Below, in pieces: positions 15,964 to 23,058 of a stretch of DNA of 55,359 nucleotides. Below the pieces are notes generated by a model, which worked only from the letters and a program-made list of their open reading frames with translations, did no database searches and was not told the origin of the DNA. This DNA comes from JBIIUJ01 sp044340025 (GTDB lineage Bacteria; Pseudomonadota; Alphaproteobacteria; Caulobacterales; Aquidulcibacteraceae): NCBI GenBank assembly GCA_044340025.1, contig JBIIUJ010000003.1, positions 1 to 55,359 on the forward strand. The letters run 5' to 3'. The position numbers and the translations under genes were made by a program. Every line of letters begins with the position of its first letter. Within the stretch, counting starts at the first letter, position 1.

Positions 15964-17652
15964 ATGCTCGTCGGCCTGTCCATTCGCGACGTGGTGCTGA
16001 TCGAGGCGCTCGATCTTGAGATCGCGGGCGGTTTCACCGCACTGACGGGCGAGACCGGGGCCGGCAAGTCCATCCTGCTGGATGCTTTGGGACTTGCTCT
16101 GGGCGCCCGCTCCGACAAGGGGCTGGTGCGCGCCGGGGCGGAGCGCGCCAGCGCGGCCGCCACGTTCGAGCCGCCGGCCGACCATCCTGCGCATGTCTTG
16201 CTGGAAGAGCTGGGACTGCCGCCCGCGGAGGACGGCCAGCTTGTTCTGCGTCGCCTTCTGAGCGCAGACGGCAAGAGCCGCGCCTTCGTGAACGATGCGC
16301 CCGCCACCGCTCAGGCGCTCGCGCGGTTGGGGGCCAGCCTGCTGGAGGTGCATGGCCAGCATGCCGCCGTCGGGCTTCTGGATGCGCAAAGCCACCGCCC
16401 GCTGCTGGATCGCCATGCCGGCGCCGATGGCCTGCTGAGCGAAACCGCAGCGGCCTGGGAACGGTTGCGGGCGGCCCGCGCCGCCCAAGAGGCCCTGCGC
16501 GCCCGGCAGGCGGACGCAGACCGCGAGCGCGACTTCCTCGCCCATGCGGCGCAGGAGCTTGCCCGGCTTGCTCCTGCCCCCGGGGAGGAAGAGGCGCTGG
16601 CCGGCGAGCGGCAGGCCCTGATGGCGGGTGAAAGGCTTGGGCTGTCCCTGAAGGAAGCGGGCGAGGCGCTGGCCGATGGCGCTGCGGAGGCGCGGCTCAC
16701 CGCGGCTGCGCGCGCGCTCGAGCGGGCCACCCGCCTCTCAACCCCGGAATCCGACACGCCCGTGCTTGCCGCCGCGCGCGCCGCCGCCGAAGCGCTCGAG
16801 CGCGCGCTGGTGGAGGCCGGCGAGGCCCGCGCCCAGATCGATGCGGCCGCGCGCCGGTTCGAGGTTGATCCCAAGCGTCTGGAGGCGATCGAGGAGCGGC
16901 TGTTTGCGCTGCGGGCCGCGGCGCGCAAGCACGCCACAAGCGTGGAGGCGCTGCCGGCGCTTGGGGCGCGGTTTGGGGCCGATCTGGAGGCGCTGGAGAC
17001 GCTCGACGCCGATATCGCGGCCGCCGCCAGGGCGCTCGCGCAAGCCGAGGCCACCTATGACGCCGCCGCCGACGCCCTGAGCGCGCTGCGCGCGCGCGCC
17101 GCTTCCGGGCTGGCCGACGCGGTGATGGCCGAGCTGCCGGACCTTCGGCTCGACAAGGTGCGCCTGCGGGTCTCGGTTCAGCCAGACCCTGCCCGCGCCG
17201 GGCCCCAGGGCCGGGATCGGGTGATGATCGAGGTTTCCACCAATCCGGGCGCACCCTTCGGCCCGCTCGCCGCGATCGCCTCAGGCGGGGAGCTTGCGCG
17301 GCTGTCGCTGGCGCTGAAGGTGGCTCTTGCCCGGTCGGGCGAGGCTGCAACCCTGATCTTCGATGAAGTGGATCAGGGCGTGGGCGGGGCCACGGCCGAT
17401 GCGGTGGGCCGCCGGCTCGCCCGGCTGGCGCAGGCGGCGCAGATCCTGTGCGTCACCCACAGCCCTCAGGTGGCGGCGCGCGCGCGCACCCACTGGCGGA
17501 TCGAAAAGGCGGCGAGCGCGGACGGGTCTGTACGCACCACGGTTGTCACGCTCGCCGCAGACGCGCGCGAGGAGGAAATCGCGCGGATGCTGTCGGGGGC
17601 GGAAATCACGCCTGAGGCGCGCGCCGCCGCCCGAAAGCTGGTCGGCGCTTAG
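15964..17652 (+). CDS. recN: DNA repair protein RecN
   Basis: RecN is an SMC-like ATPase involved in double-strand break repair. The N-terminal head has Walker A GETGAGKS (residues 29-36) and the RecN-specific MLVGLSIRDVVLIEALDLE start. A long Ala/Glu/Arg-rich coiled coil occupies about residues 150-365. The C-terminal head has ASGGELARLSLALK (ABC signature), IFDEVDQGVGG (Walker B/D-loop) and CVTHSPQVAARA. The 562 residues fit the family. Its stop codon overlaps by four bases the stop of a convergent membrane protein gene (17649-17652). Confidence 0.96.
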   Translation: MLVGLSIRDVVLIEALDLEIAGGFTALTGETGAGKSILLDALGLALGARSDKGLVRAGAERASAAATFEPPADHPAHVLLEELGLPPAEDGQLVLRRLLSADGKSRAFVNDAPATAQALARLGASLLEVHGQHAAVGLLDAQSHRPLLDRHAGADGLLSETAAAWERLRAARAAQEALRARQADADRERDFLAHAAQELARLAPAPGEEEALAGERQALMAGERLGLSLKEAGEALADGAAEARLTAAARALERATRLSTPESDTPVLAAARAAAEALERALVEAGEARAQIDAAARRFEVDPKRLEAIEERLFALRAAARKHATSVEALPALGARFGADLEALETLDADIAAAARALAQAEATYDAAADALSALRARAASGLADAVMAELPDLRLDKVRLRVSVQPDPARAGPQGRDRVMIEVSTNPGAPFGPLAAIASGGELARLSLALKVALARSGEAATLIFDEVDQGVGGATADAVGRRLARLAQAAQILCVTHSPQVAARARTHWRIEKAASADGSVRTTVVTLAADAREEEIARMLSGAEITPEARAAARKLVGA

Positions 17653-18110
17653 GCGGGCTCGGCTGCCGGAGGGGCCGCGCCTTGGGCTGTGTCGCGCGCA
17701 AACACGCCCGCGCCCATCACGATCGCAAGGAAGGCGGCCGTCAGCGCCAGATTGGACGCCACGTTCAGGCCAAAGCCCGTGGCGAGCGAGATCGCGCCAT
17801 CCACCACAAACCAGGCCGCCATGGCCCAGCTGATGCGCCGCCACAGCAGCCTGCAGACCTCCGGCGCCATCAGGTGCGACACCGACGCCGCCGCCAGGAC
17901 CATCAGCGCCCAGCCGAACGTCACCGCGCCCATCAGCCCGATTGAAAAGCGCAGCGGGGCGTTCATGGTCAATTCCGCCCCACCCATCAACGCGAAGAGC
18001 GCACGCGCGATCGCATCCGTCTGGGGGAAAGCGCCCGCCATCAGGACAGCGCCGAAGACAGTGATTGACAATGCCCAGACCATCATCGCCTTGCGCCAAA
18101 ACCCGATCAT
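17649..18110 (-). CDS. Hypothetical four-helix inner membrane protein, TetR-adjacent
   Basis: The 153-residue protein has four hydrophobic stretches, at about residues 9-28, 55-78, 92-110 and 117-140, and an Ala/Pro-rich tail. No catalytic motif is visible and I do not recognise the family. It is divergent from a TetR-type regulator, and two near-identical 16-bp palindromes lie between their starts, so it is very probably the regulator's main target. Regulated small membrane proteins of this kind are sometimes efflux or stress proteins, but that is only a guess. Its 3' end overlaps the recN stop codon. Confidence 0.75.
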   Translation of the reverse strand: MIGFWRKAMMVWALSITVFGAVLMAGAFPQTDAIARALFALMGGAELTMNAPLRFSIGLMGAVTFGWALMVLAAASVSHLMAPEVCRLLWRRISWAMAAWFVVDGAISLATGFGLNVASNLALTAAFLAIVMGAGVFARDTAQGAAPPAAEPA

Positions 18111-18136
18111 GGGGGACCTCCCTGCGTCCTGAAGAT

Positions 18137-18180
18137 ATGTAATGGATGCTACATAGCAGGAAGTTGTAGCGCATGCTACA
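18137..18180. promoter_or_regulatory. Two palindromic TetR-type operators
   Basis: TGTAATGGATGCTACA (18138-18153) and TGTAGCGCATGCTACA (18165-18180) share the frame TGTA-N8-TACA, and the second is a nearly perfect palindrome. Their centres are 27 bp apart. They fill the 81-bp gap between the divergent membrane protein (start 18110) and TetR (start 18192) genes, where they would cover both promoters. This is the expected position for an autoregulating TetR protein. Confidence 0.8.
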
Positions 18181-18191
18181 GGAATCTTGAG

Positions 18192-18758
18192 ATGGCGACA
18201 CGACGCGCACCGACAGGCGAATCCCCCTCAGGCGAGCCGCGACGGCTGGCGCTGATGGATGCGATGGCGGATCATCTTCTGGCGCATGGCTTGGCGGGCT
18301 CGCCCCTGCGCGCGCTGGCGGCGGCGGCCGGCACCAGCGACCGGATGCTGCTCTATTATTTTGCGGATCGCTCGGATCTGCTCGCGGCGCTGCTCACCCA
18401 TGTCGCGGGGCGGCTGACAGCGACGCTGGAAGCCTCCGACGATGGGCGCCGGCGCTGCGAGGCCGAGATGCTCGCGATGCTTTGGGCGGCGGCGCGCACG
18501 CCCGCGCTTGGCCCCTACATGACGCTGTTTCTGGATCTTGCCGCGGCGGCAGGGCGGGGCGAGCAGCCGCACCGGACGGTCGCGGCGGCAATCGCACACG
18601 GCTTTGCCGGCTGGATCGGCCAACGGATCGAGGCGCCAGCCGGCGAAAACACCGCCCGCGCTTTCCGGCTTATGGCCCAGCTCGACGGCCTCTATCTGCT
18701 GCGTGGTCTCGGCCTTGAAGCCGAGGCGGACGCCGCCGCCGGGCTGGGACTGGGCTGA
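18192..18758 (+). CDS. TetR/AcrR family transcriptional regulator
   Basis: The N-terminal 70 residues form the TetR HTH: RLALMDAMADHLLAHGLAGS, then LRALAAAAGTSDRMLLYYFA, where LLYYFADRSDLLAALL replaces the usual LYYHFxxKxxLL. The remaining 120 residues are the helical ligand-binding domain, with no recognisable ligand signature. Length 188 aa is typical. It is divergent from a four-helix membrane protein, and two operators lie between them (18137-18180), the nearest one 12 bp from its ATG. It is therefore probably autorepressed and represses the membrane protein until a ligand binds (inference). Confidence 0.9.
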   Translation: MATRRAPTGESPSGEPRRLALMDAMADHLLAHGLAGSPLRALAAAAGTSDRMLLYYFADRSDLLAALLTHVAGRLTATLEASDDGRRRCEAEMLAMLWAAARTPALGPYMTLFLDLAAAAGRGEQPHRTVAAAIAHGFAGWIGQRIEAPAGENTARAFRLMAQLDGLYLLRGLGLEAEADAAAGLGLG

Positions 18759-18767
18759 GCGGCAGGC

Positions 18768-19340
18768 TCAGTCCTTCGCGCGCTCGACGTAGCTGCCGTC
18801 TTCGGTGTTCACCACGATGCGCGTGCCGGTGGTGATGTAAGGCGGCACCATGGTGCGCACGCCGTTGGCGAGGATAGCCGGCTTGTAGGAGGACGAGGCC
18901 GTCTGGCCCTTCATGGCGGCCTCGGTCTCGGTGATCTCCAGCGTCACGCGCTGCGGCAGATCGATGGCGAGGGCCTGCTCGTTATAGATCGTGAGGAAAC
19001 ATTCCATGTTTTCCTGCAGATAGGGCGCGCTGTCGCCCACGGTGTCCCGTGTCACCTGAACCTGCTCGAACGTATCGGGGTTCATGAACACATAATAGTC
19101 GCCGTCGTCGTAGAGGTAGGTGTGCTTGATCTCCTCCACGAAGGCCTTCTCCACCGGATCGGTGGTCTTGTAGCGCTCGACCGTCTTGATGCCGTCCACG
19201 ATCCGGCGCATTTCAAGCGAGGTGGTGGGGGTGCCCTTGCCGGGATGGAAGCTCTCCATCTTCAGCACGACATAGAGCTTGCCATCCTCAAGCTCGACCA
19301 CATTGCCCTTGCGCAGGCTGCTGGCGATGACTTTGACCAC
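18768..19340 (-). CDS. efp: Translation elongation factor P (EF-P)
   Basis: EF-P binds between the P and E sites of the ribosome and relieves stalling at polyproline. The 190-residue protein shows the three-barrel layout: KOW-like domain with the modified loop SFHPGKGTPTTS (K35 at its tip), then YKTTDPVEKAFVEE, and the C-terminal RNA-binding-like domain ending TGTRIVVNTEDGSYVERAKD. The lysine in PGKGT is the residue beta-lysylated by EpmA, whose gene is divergently adjacent. The start is GTG 19340 with AGAGG about 6 bases upstream. A much longer open frame continues upstream, but it is antisense to epmA and unlike any protein. Confidence 0.97.
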   Translation of the reverse strand: MVKVIASSLRKGNVVELEDGKLYVVLKMESFHPGKGTPTTSLEMRRIVDGIKTVERYKTTDPVEKAFVEEIKHTYLYDDGDYYVFMNPDTFEQVQVTRDTVGDSAPYLQENMECFLTIYNEQALAIDLPQRVTLEITETEAAMKGQTASSSYKPAILANGVRTMVPPYITTGTRIVVNTEDGSYVERAKD

Positions 19341-19388
19341 GATACGCCTCTTTTCTCGGCCCGGACGGGCATGCTCGCACGACGGGGT

Positions 19389-20486
19389 ATGGCTGGAATC
19401 TGGCGGGCTCTTAGCCCGGACAGGCGAGATTTCCAAGCGGGGCGGGCGGTGAGCGGCGCCGCGCCCTGGTGGGACCGCGACCGCCATGCCGATCGGCGCC
19501 CCTTCCTGCTGGCGCGCGCGCGCATCGCGGCGGCCGTGCGGGCCCATTTCGCGGCGCAGGGCTTTCTGGAGGTCACCTGCGGGGCCTTGCAGGCAGCGCC
19601 CGGCGCGGAAGTGCATCTGCACGCCTTCGCCACCGAGGCGATCGGCCCGGACGGCGCCCGCACGCCGCTCTATCTCCACACCTCGCCGGAGTTCGCCGCC
19701 AAGAAGCTGCTCGCCGCCGGGGAGGAAAAGCTCTTCACCCTCGCCCAGGTGTTCCGCAATCGCGAGCGCTCGCGCACCCATGCGGCCGAGTTCACCATGC
19801 TGGAGTGGTATCGCGCCCATGCGCCCTACGCGCAGGTGATGGACGATGCGGTGGCGCTGGTCGCTGTGGCCTGCACCGCGGCGGGCGCGCGCGCCATCGC
19901 CTGGGGGGAGGGCAGCGCCGACCCTTTCGCCGCGCCCGAGCGCCTGACCGTGGCCGACGCCTTCGCCCGCCACGCCGGAATCGATCTGACCGCTACGCTC
20001 ACTGATCGGGGCGAGGGCCGCGCAGAGCCCTTGCGCGCCGCCATGCGGGCGGCGGGTCTGAAAGCGCCCGAGGGCGAGAGCTGGGGCGATCTGTTCGCCC
20101 GCACGCTCGCCGAGCGCATCGAGCCGCAGCTTGGCCAGGGCCGGCTGACGCTTCTGCACGAGTATCCCGCTTGCGAGGCCGCGCTGGCGCGGCGCACGCC
20201 GCATGATCCGCGCTTTGCCGAGCGCTTCGAGCTCTATGCCTGCGGGGTGGAGCTGGCCAACGGCTTTGGCGAACTGACCGATCCGGTGGAGCAGCGCGCC
20301 CGGTTCGAGGCGGACATGGCCGAGAAGCAGGTCCGCTACGGCGAGCGCTGGCCCATTGACGAGGATTTCCTCGCGGCGCTCGCCCACATGCCGCCGGCGA
20401 GCGGGGTGGCGCTGGGCTTTGACCGGCTGGTCATGCTGGCGGCGGGCGCCACGCGCATCGATCAGGTGATCTGGACGCCGCTTTAG
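19389..20486 (+). CDS. epmA: EF-P lysine aminoacylase EpmA (GenX/PoxA, LysRS-like)
   Basis: EpmA is a truncated class II lysyl-tRNA synthetase that has lost the anticodon-binding domain and attaches lysine to EF-P instead of tRNA. Class II motifs are visible: motif 1 region RIAAAVRAHFAAQGFLEV, motif 2 VFRNRERSRTHAAEFTMLEWY and motif 3 GVALGFDRLVMLAAGA, with YLHTSPEFAAKKLL between motifs 1 and 2 and AYAVELANGFGELTD-like sequence before motif 3. ATG 19389 gives 365 residues. GTG 19449, just before the conserved PWW, is an alternative. It is back to back with efp, with 48 bp between starts, so enzyme and substrate share a control region. The partner epmB is not in this window. Confidence 0.95.
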   Translation: MAGIWRALSPDRRDFQAGRAVSGAAPWWDRDRHADRRPFLLARARIAAAVRAHFAAQGFLEVTCGALQAAPGAEVHLHAFATEAIGPDGARTPLYLHTSPEFAAKKLLAAGEEKLFTLAQVFRNRERSRTHAAEFTMLEWYRAHAPYAQVMDDAVALVAVACTAAGARAIAWGEGSADPFAAPERLTVADAFARHAGIDLTATLTDRGEGRAEPLRAAMRAAGLKAPEGESWGDLFARTLAERIEPQLGQGRLTLLHEYPACEAALARRTPHDPRFAERFELYACGVELANGFGELTDPVEQRARFEADMAEKQVRYGERWPIDEDFLAALAHMPPASGVALGFDRLVMLAAGATRIDQVIWTPL

Positions 20487-20489
20487 GCT

Positions 20490-21158
20490 CTAGCTGCGCC
20501 CGCGCAGGCCGCGCGCCAGAGACAGCACGCCCAAAGGATCGGGCAGGCGCGCGGCAAGCGCCTTCACCTGCGCCTTGGCCTTCTCAAACCGCATGATCCC
20601 CGCGATCCGCCGATCGAGAAAGGCCCAGGTGGGCGCGCTGTCGAGCGTGTCGTCCTGCAGCCAGTAGGCCAGCGTGGCGGCATGCACCGCCGACAGGATC
20701 GCGCGCTTGGAATACCAGTTGAAGTCCGCGCTCGTGTCACCCATCGCGCGCCAGGCGCGATCGGCGGTGCGCCAGCCGATGCGGGGCGCGTCCGGGGCGT
20801 AGAGCGGCATGGCAAGCGCGAGCGCGGCCCGCCGCACGGCTTCCTTCTGGCCGTCGAGGCTTTCCAGCCGCGCGCGGATCGCAAGCGTCGCTTTTTCACG
20901 CACCTTCAGCCCCTGCGCCTCCGGGGCTGCGAGCGCGGCCTCCATCGCCCGGTCGGCCCGGTCGGCGAAGGCGTCGATCAGGTCGAGCGCGCCGCGCGGG
21001 GCGGCCACGTCGGCCTGCCCGTTCGTCAGACCCGCTTCCGTGGCGGCCTGGCGAAAGGCCGCCGCCGTCCAGCCCTCGAACGGGGCAAGGCCGATGGCGG
21101 CTTCAAGCAGCTTGTCGCGCCACTGCGCGGCGGGGGTGTTTGCGAAGGCGTCTGTCAT
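20490..21158 (-). CDS. COQ9 family protein (ubiquinone biosynthesis accessory)
   Basis: The protein carries the clear COQ9 signature SADFNWYSKRAILSAV followed by AATLAYWLQDD near residues 155-180. The N-terminal 60 residues resemble a TetR-like helical fold (WTAAAFRQAATEAGLTNGQ). COQ9 is a lipid-binding protein that presents ubiquinone intermediates to hydroxylases in mitochondria, and its alphaproteobacterial relatives are thought to act similarly. The start at ATG 21158 gives 222 residues. An in-frame TTG nine bases upstream is less likely. It lies between epmA (convergent, 3 bp) and rpsU (divergent). Confidence 0.92.
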   Translation of the reverse strand: MTDAFANTPAAQWRDKLLEAAIGLAPFEGWTAAAFRQAATEAGLTNGQADVAAPRGALDLIDAFADRADRAMEAALAAPEAQGLKVREKATLAIRARLESLDGQKEAVRRAALALAMPLYAPDAPRIGWRTADRAWRAMGDTSADFNWYSKRAILSAVHAATLAYWLQDDTLDSAPTWAFLDRRIAGIMRFEKAKAQVKALAARLPDPLGVLSLARGLRGRS

Positions 21159-21333
21159 GGGCGGCAAGATGGGGGCTCGCTGCGGCGACGTCCACTACGC
21201 CTGGCAAACTGGTGCGCCCCGCGCAGCCCCGGACTGGACACAAGCCACCGCGTTTGCTAACTGCGCCCCCTCTTAAAGGTTCTGCGGGCGGCGGGTTTCT
21301 TGTGCGCGCGCCTGTTTGTTGAAGGATAGGGCT

Positions 21334-21552
21334 TTGGTCCAGATCTTTGTTCGCGAAAACAACGTCGATCAGGCGTTGAAGGCGCTCAAGAAGAAGATGC
21401 AGCGCGAAGGCACCTTTCGCGAGATGAAGCGTCGCAACCATTACGAGAAGCCCTCCGAAAAGCGCGCGCGCGAAAAGGCGGAAGCCGTGCGCCGTCTGCG
21501 CAAGCTGCAGCGCAAGCGCGCTCAGCGCGAAGGCCTGCTCGGCAAGCGCTAG
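21334..21552 (+). CDS. rpsU: 30S ribosomal protein S21
   Basis: This is a small basic protein of the 30S subunit near the anti-Shine-Dalgarno end of 16S rRNA. The 72 residues match bS21 throughout: VQIFVRENNVDQALKALKKK, REGTFREMKRRNHYEKPSEK and a run of Arg/Lys to the end. The start is a TTG at 21334, with AAGGA 7 bases upstream (21322-21326). An in-frame TTG at 21316 lies upstream of that RBS and is not the start. A strong terminator follows at 21581. Confidence 0.97.
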   Translation: MVQIFVRENNVDQALKALKKKMQREGTFREMKRRNHYEKPSEKRAREKAEAVRRLRKLQRKRAQREGLLGKR

Positions 21553-21580
21553 GCGCTTCGCCCTCTTCTGAATCGTTCTG

Positions 21581-21611
21581 CCGCCGCGCTGGAGCCCAGC
21601 GCGGCGGTTTT
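21581..21611 (+). terminator. Rho-independent terminator after rpsU
   Basis: Perfect 12-bp stem CCGCCGCGCTGG / CCAGCGCGGCGG with a 3-base loop (21581-21607), followed by TTTT. It lies 28 bp after the rpsU stop and before the convergent acetyltransferase gene. Confidence 0.9.
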
Positions 21612-21634
21612 CGTTGTGGCCCGCCCTGGGCGCC

Positions 21635-22183
21635 TCAGGCGGCCTGGCTGGCGGCGGCTGGCGCCACGTCCCGGCGATAGAGGCGCGCCTGCGCCATCTC
21701 CAGCCGGCCGAGACAGAAGCCAGCCGCACCTGGCCCCGCATCGGCAAAGCCAAGGGCCTCCAGCACGCGGGCCGAGCGCGGATTGTCCAGAAATACTTCC
21801 GCCTCGAACCGGGCTGCCCCGCGCGCCCGCGCCGCCGCCATCCAGCCCGCGACCGCTTCGCGCCCGAGGCCTCGGCCCCAATAGGCGCTGCCCAGCATAT
21901 AGCCGAACCGGCCCACGCCCTCGGCGTTCACCGATCCGCCGATCATGCCGATCAGCCCTTCGCCGGGCAGGTCCACCCCGAATTGCAGGATGTCCCCGCT
22001 CGCAGCGGCGCGCGCATTCGCCATCGCGATGCGGCCAGCCACATGCAGGGCGGTGATCGGGCTTGGCCAGGTGAGAACCTGGCGCAGCACGGCGGGGTCA
22101 TTGAGCACGATGGCCAGGCGCTCGGCGTCGGCCTCGCTCAAGGGCCGCAGCAGCAGTCTGTCCGTTCTGATCCGTTCTGGCAT
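21635..22183 (-). CDS. GNAT family N-acetyltransferase (RimJ/RimL-like)
   Basis: The 182-residue protein opens with the RimJ-type ERIRTDRLLLRPLSEADAE. It has GMIGGSVNAEGVGRFGYML and the acetyl-CoA motif AYWGRGLGREAVAGWM (GxGxE/A type), then FLDNPRSARVLEALGF, where the asparagine and Ser-x-x-V-L-E pattern are typical of this subgroup. RimJ-like enzymes acetylate N-termini of ribosomal proteins or small molecules, and the substrate here is unknown. It sits between rpsU and rpmA, but a terminator at 22217-22245 separates it from the rplU-rpmA transcript. Confidence 0.9.
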   Translation of the reverse strand: MPERIRTDRLLLRPLSEADAERLAIVLNDPAVLRQVLTWPSPITALHVAGRIAMANARAAASGDILQFGVDLPGEGLIGMIGGSVNAEGVGRFGYMLGSAYWGRGLGREAVAGWMAAARARGAARFEAEVFLDNPRSARVLEALGFADAGPGAAGFCLGRLEMAQARLYRRDVAPAAASQAA

Positions 22184-22216
22184 GGACCCCTCCCTCGCGG
22201 GGCCCCATGGGGAAAC

Positions 22217-22245
22217 AAAAAGGGGAGCCGGCGACCCGGCTCCCC
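22217..22245 (-). terminator. Rho-independent terminator of the rplU-rpmA operon
   Basis: On the minus strand a 10-bp stem GGGGAGCCGG / CCGGCTCCCC with a 4-base loop (22222-22245) is followed by TTTTTGTTT. It lies about 68 bp after the rpmA stop codon, just upstream of the acetyltransferase gene. A second small palindrome, CCCCATGGGG, adjoins it at 22204-22213. Confidence 0.88.
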
Positions 22246-22312
22246 CATGGGATTTGTCGACTGATCCGGATCGCCCTGTTCAGGGGAGCGATCCGGGGAG
22301 GTCCCTGATCGC

Positions 22313-22582
22313 CTATTCGGCGGCGAGCGCCTGCGGAATAACGGAGACGAAGCACTTGTTGTCGCGCTTGCGCTGGAACTCGACCTTGCCGTTCGCGGTC
22401 GCAAACAGGGTGTGGTCGCGGCCCATGCCGACGTTGTCGCCCGCGTGGAACTTGGTGCCGCGCTGACGCACGATGATGTTTCCCGCAACAACCGCCTGGT
22501 TGCCGGACTTCTTCACGCCGAGACGGCGACCAGCGGAATCGCGCCCGTTGCGCGAGGAGCCGCCTGCTTTCTTGTGAGCCAT
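22313..22582 (-). CDS. rpmA: 50S ribosomal protein L27
   Basis: L27 reaches towards the peptidyl transferase centre with its N-terminal tail. The sequence MAHKKAGGSSRNGRDSAG is the classic bL27 opening, followed by LGVKKSGNQAVVAGNIIVRQ and the KFHAGDNVGMGRDHTLFA core. There is no cleavable N-terminal extension of the Firmicutes type. It lies 15 bp downstream of rplU on the same strand, the usual order, and is followed by a terminator. Confidence 0.98.
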   Translation of the reverse strand: MAHKKAGGSSRNGRDSAGRRLGVKKSGNQAVVAGNIIVRQRGTKFHAGDNVGMGRDHTLFATANGKVEFQRKRDNKCFVSVIPQALAAE

Positions 22583-22597
22583 TGGTCCTCTCCAGCC

Positions 22598-22909
22598 TTA
22601 CGCGTTGACGGCGGTGATCTTGACGACCGTGCCCCACTGGCGGTGGCCACGGCGGCGGCGATAGGTGTTGCGGCGGATCTTCTTGACCACCATCACCTTG
22701 TCGCCCTTGCGGGTGTCGACGAGTTCGCCCGTCACGGTCGCGCCAGCCACGGTGGGCGCGCCAACCGTCACGCCAGCATCGCCGCCGACCATCAGCACAT
22801 CGGTGAAGGTGATCGCCGCGCCGGGCTCGCCTTCCAGCTTTTCCACGACGAGCACGTCGTTGGGGGCGACCTTGTATTGCTTGCCGCCCGTCTTGATCAC
22901 CGCGAACAT
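22598..22909 (-). CDS. rplU: 50S ribosomal protein L21
   Basis: The 103-residue protein starts MFAVIKTGGKQYKVAPNDVL, diagnostic for bL21. It holds the KVMVVKKIRRNTYRRRRGHR rRNA-binding segment near its C-terminus. It is the first gene of the rplU-rpmA operon. The minus-strand leader from 22910 to about 22950 is short, and a GC-rich hairpin with a T-run stands immediately upstream at 22952-22975. That hairpin could be only the terminator of the preceding gene or could also attenuate rplU. Confidence 0.98.
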   Translation of the reverse strand: MFAVIKTGGKQYKVAPNDVLVVEKLEGEPGAAITFTDVLMVGGDAGVTVGAPTVAGATVTGELVDTRKGDKVMVVKKIRRNTYRRRRGHRQWGTVVKITAVNA

Positions 22910-22951
22910 CGCGCTGTTCCTTGATGGCCCTGAAGGCCGTTTGATGACACG

Positions 22952-22975
22952 AAAAAGGGCCCGGGCGCGGGGCCC
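22952..22975 (-). terminator. GC-rich hairpin with T-run upstream of rplU
   Basis: On the minus strand GGGCCC(CGCGCCC)GGGCCC (22957-22975) is followed by TTTTT (22952-22956). It lies 84 bp after the stop of the maleate-isomerase-family gene and about 45 bp before the rplU start, so it most likely ends that upstream transcript. A role as an attenuator in the rplU leader is possible if the promoter lies upstream of it. Confidence 0.75.
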
Positions 22976-23058
22976 GTGCTCTAAAGAGCGGGCGACATAC
23001 GGCGCCGGGCCGGTGCAGTCAATGCGCGGGCGGCGGCGAAAGCAGGCCGACGTCGGTC

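Noticed and set aside
19341..20387. Extension of the efp reading frame to over 500 residues
   Set aside because: The upstream part is antisense to epmA and unlike EF-P. A GTG with good RBS at 19340 gives the normal EF-P length.
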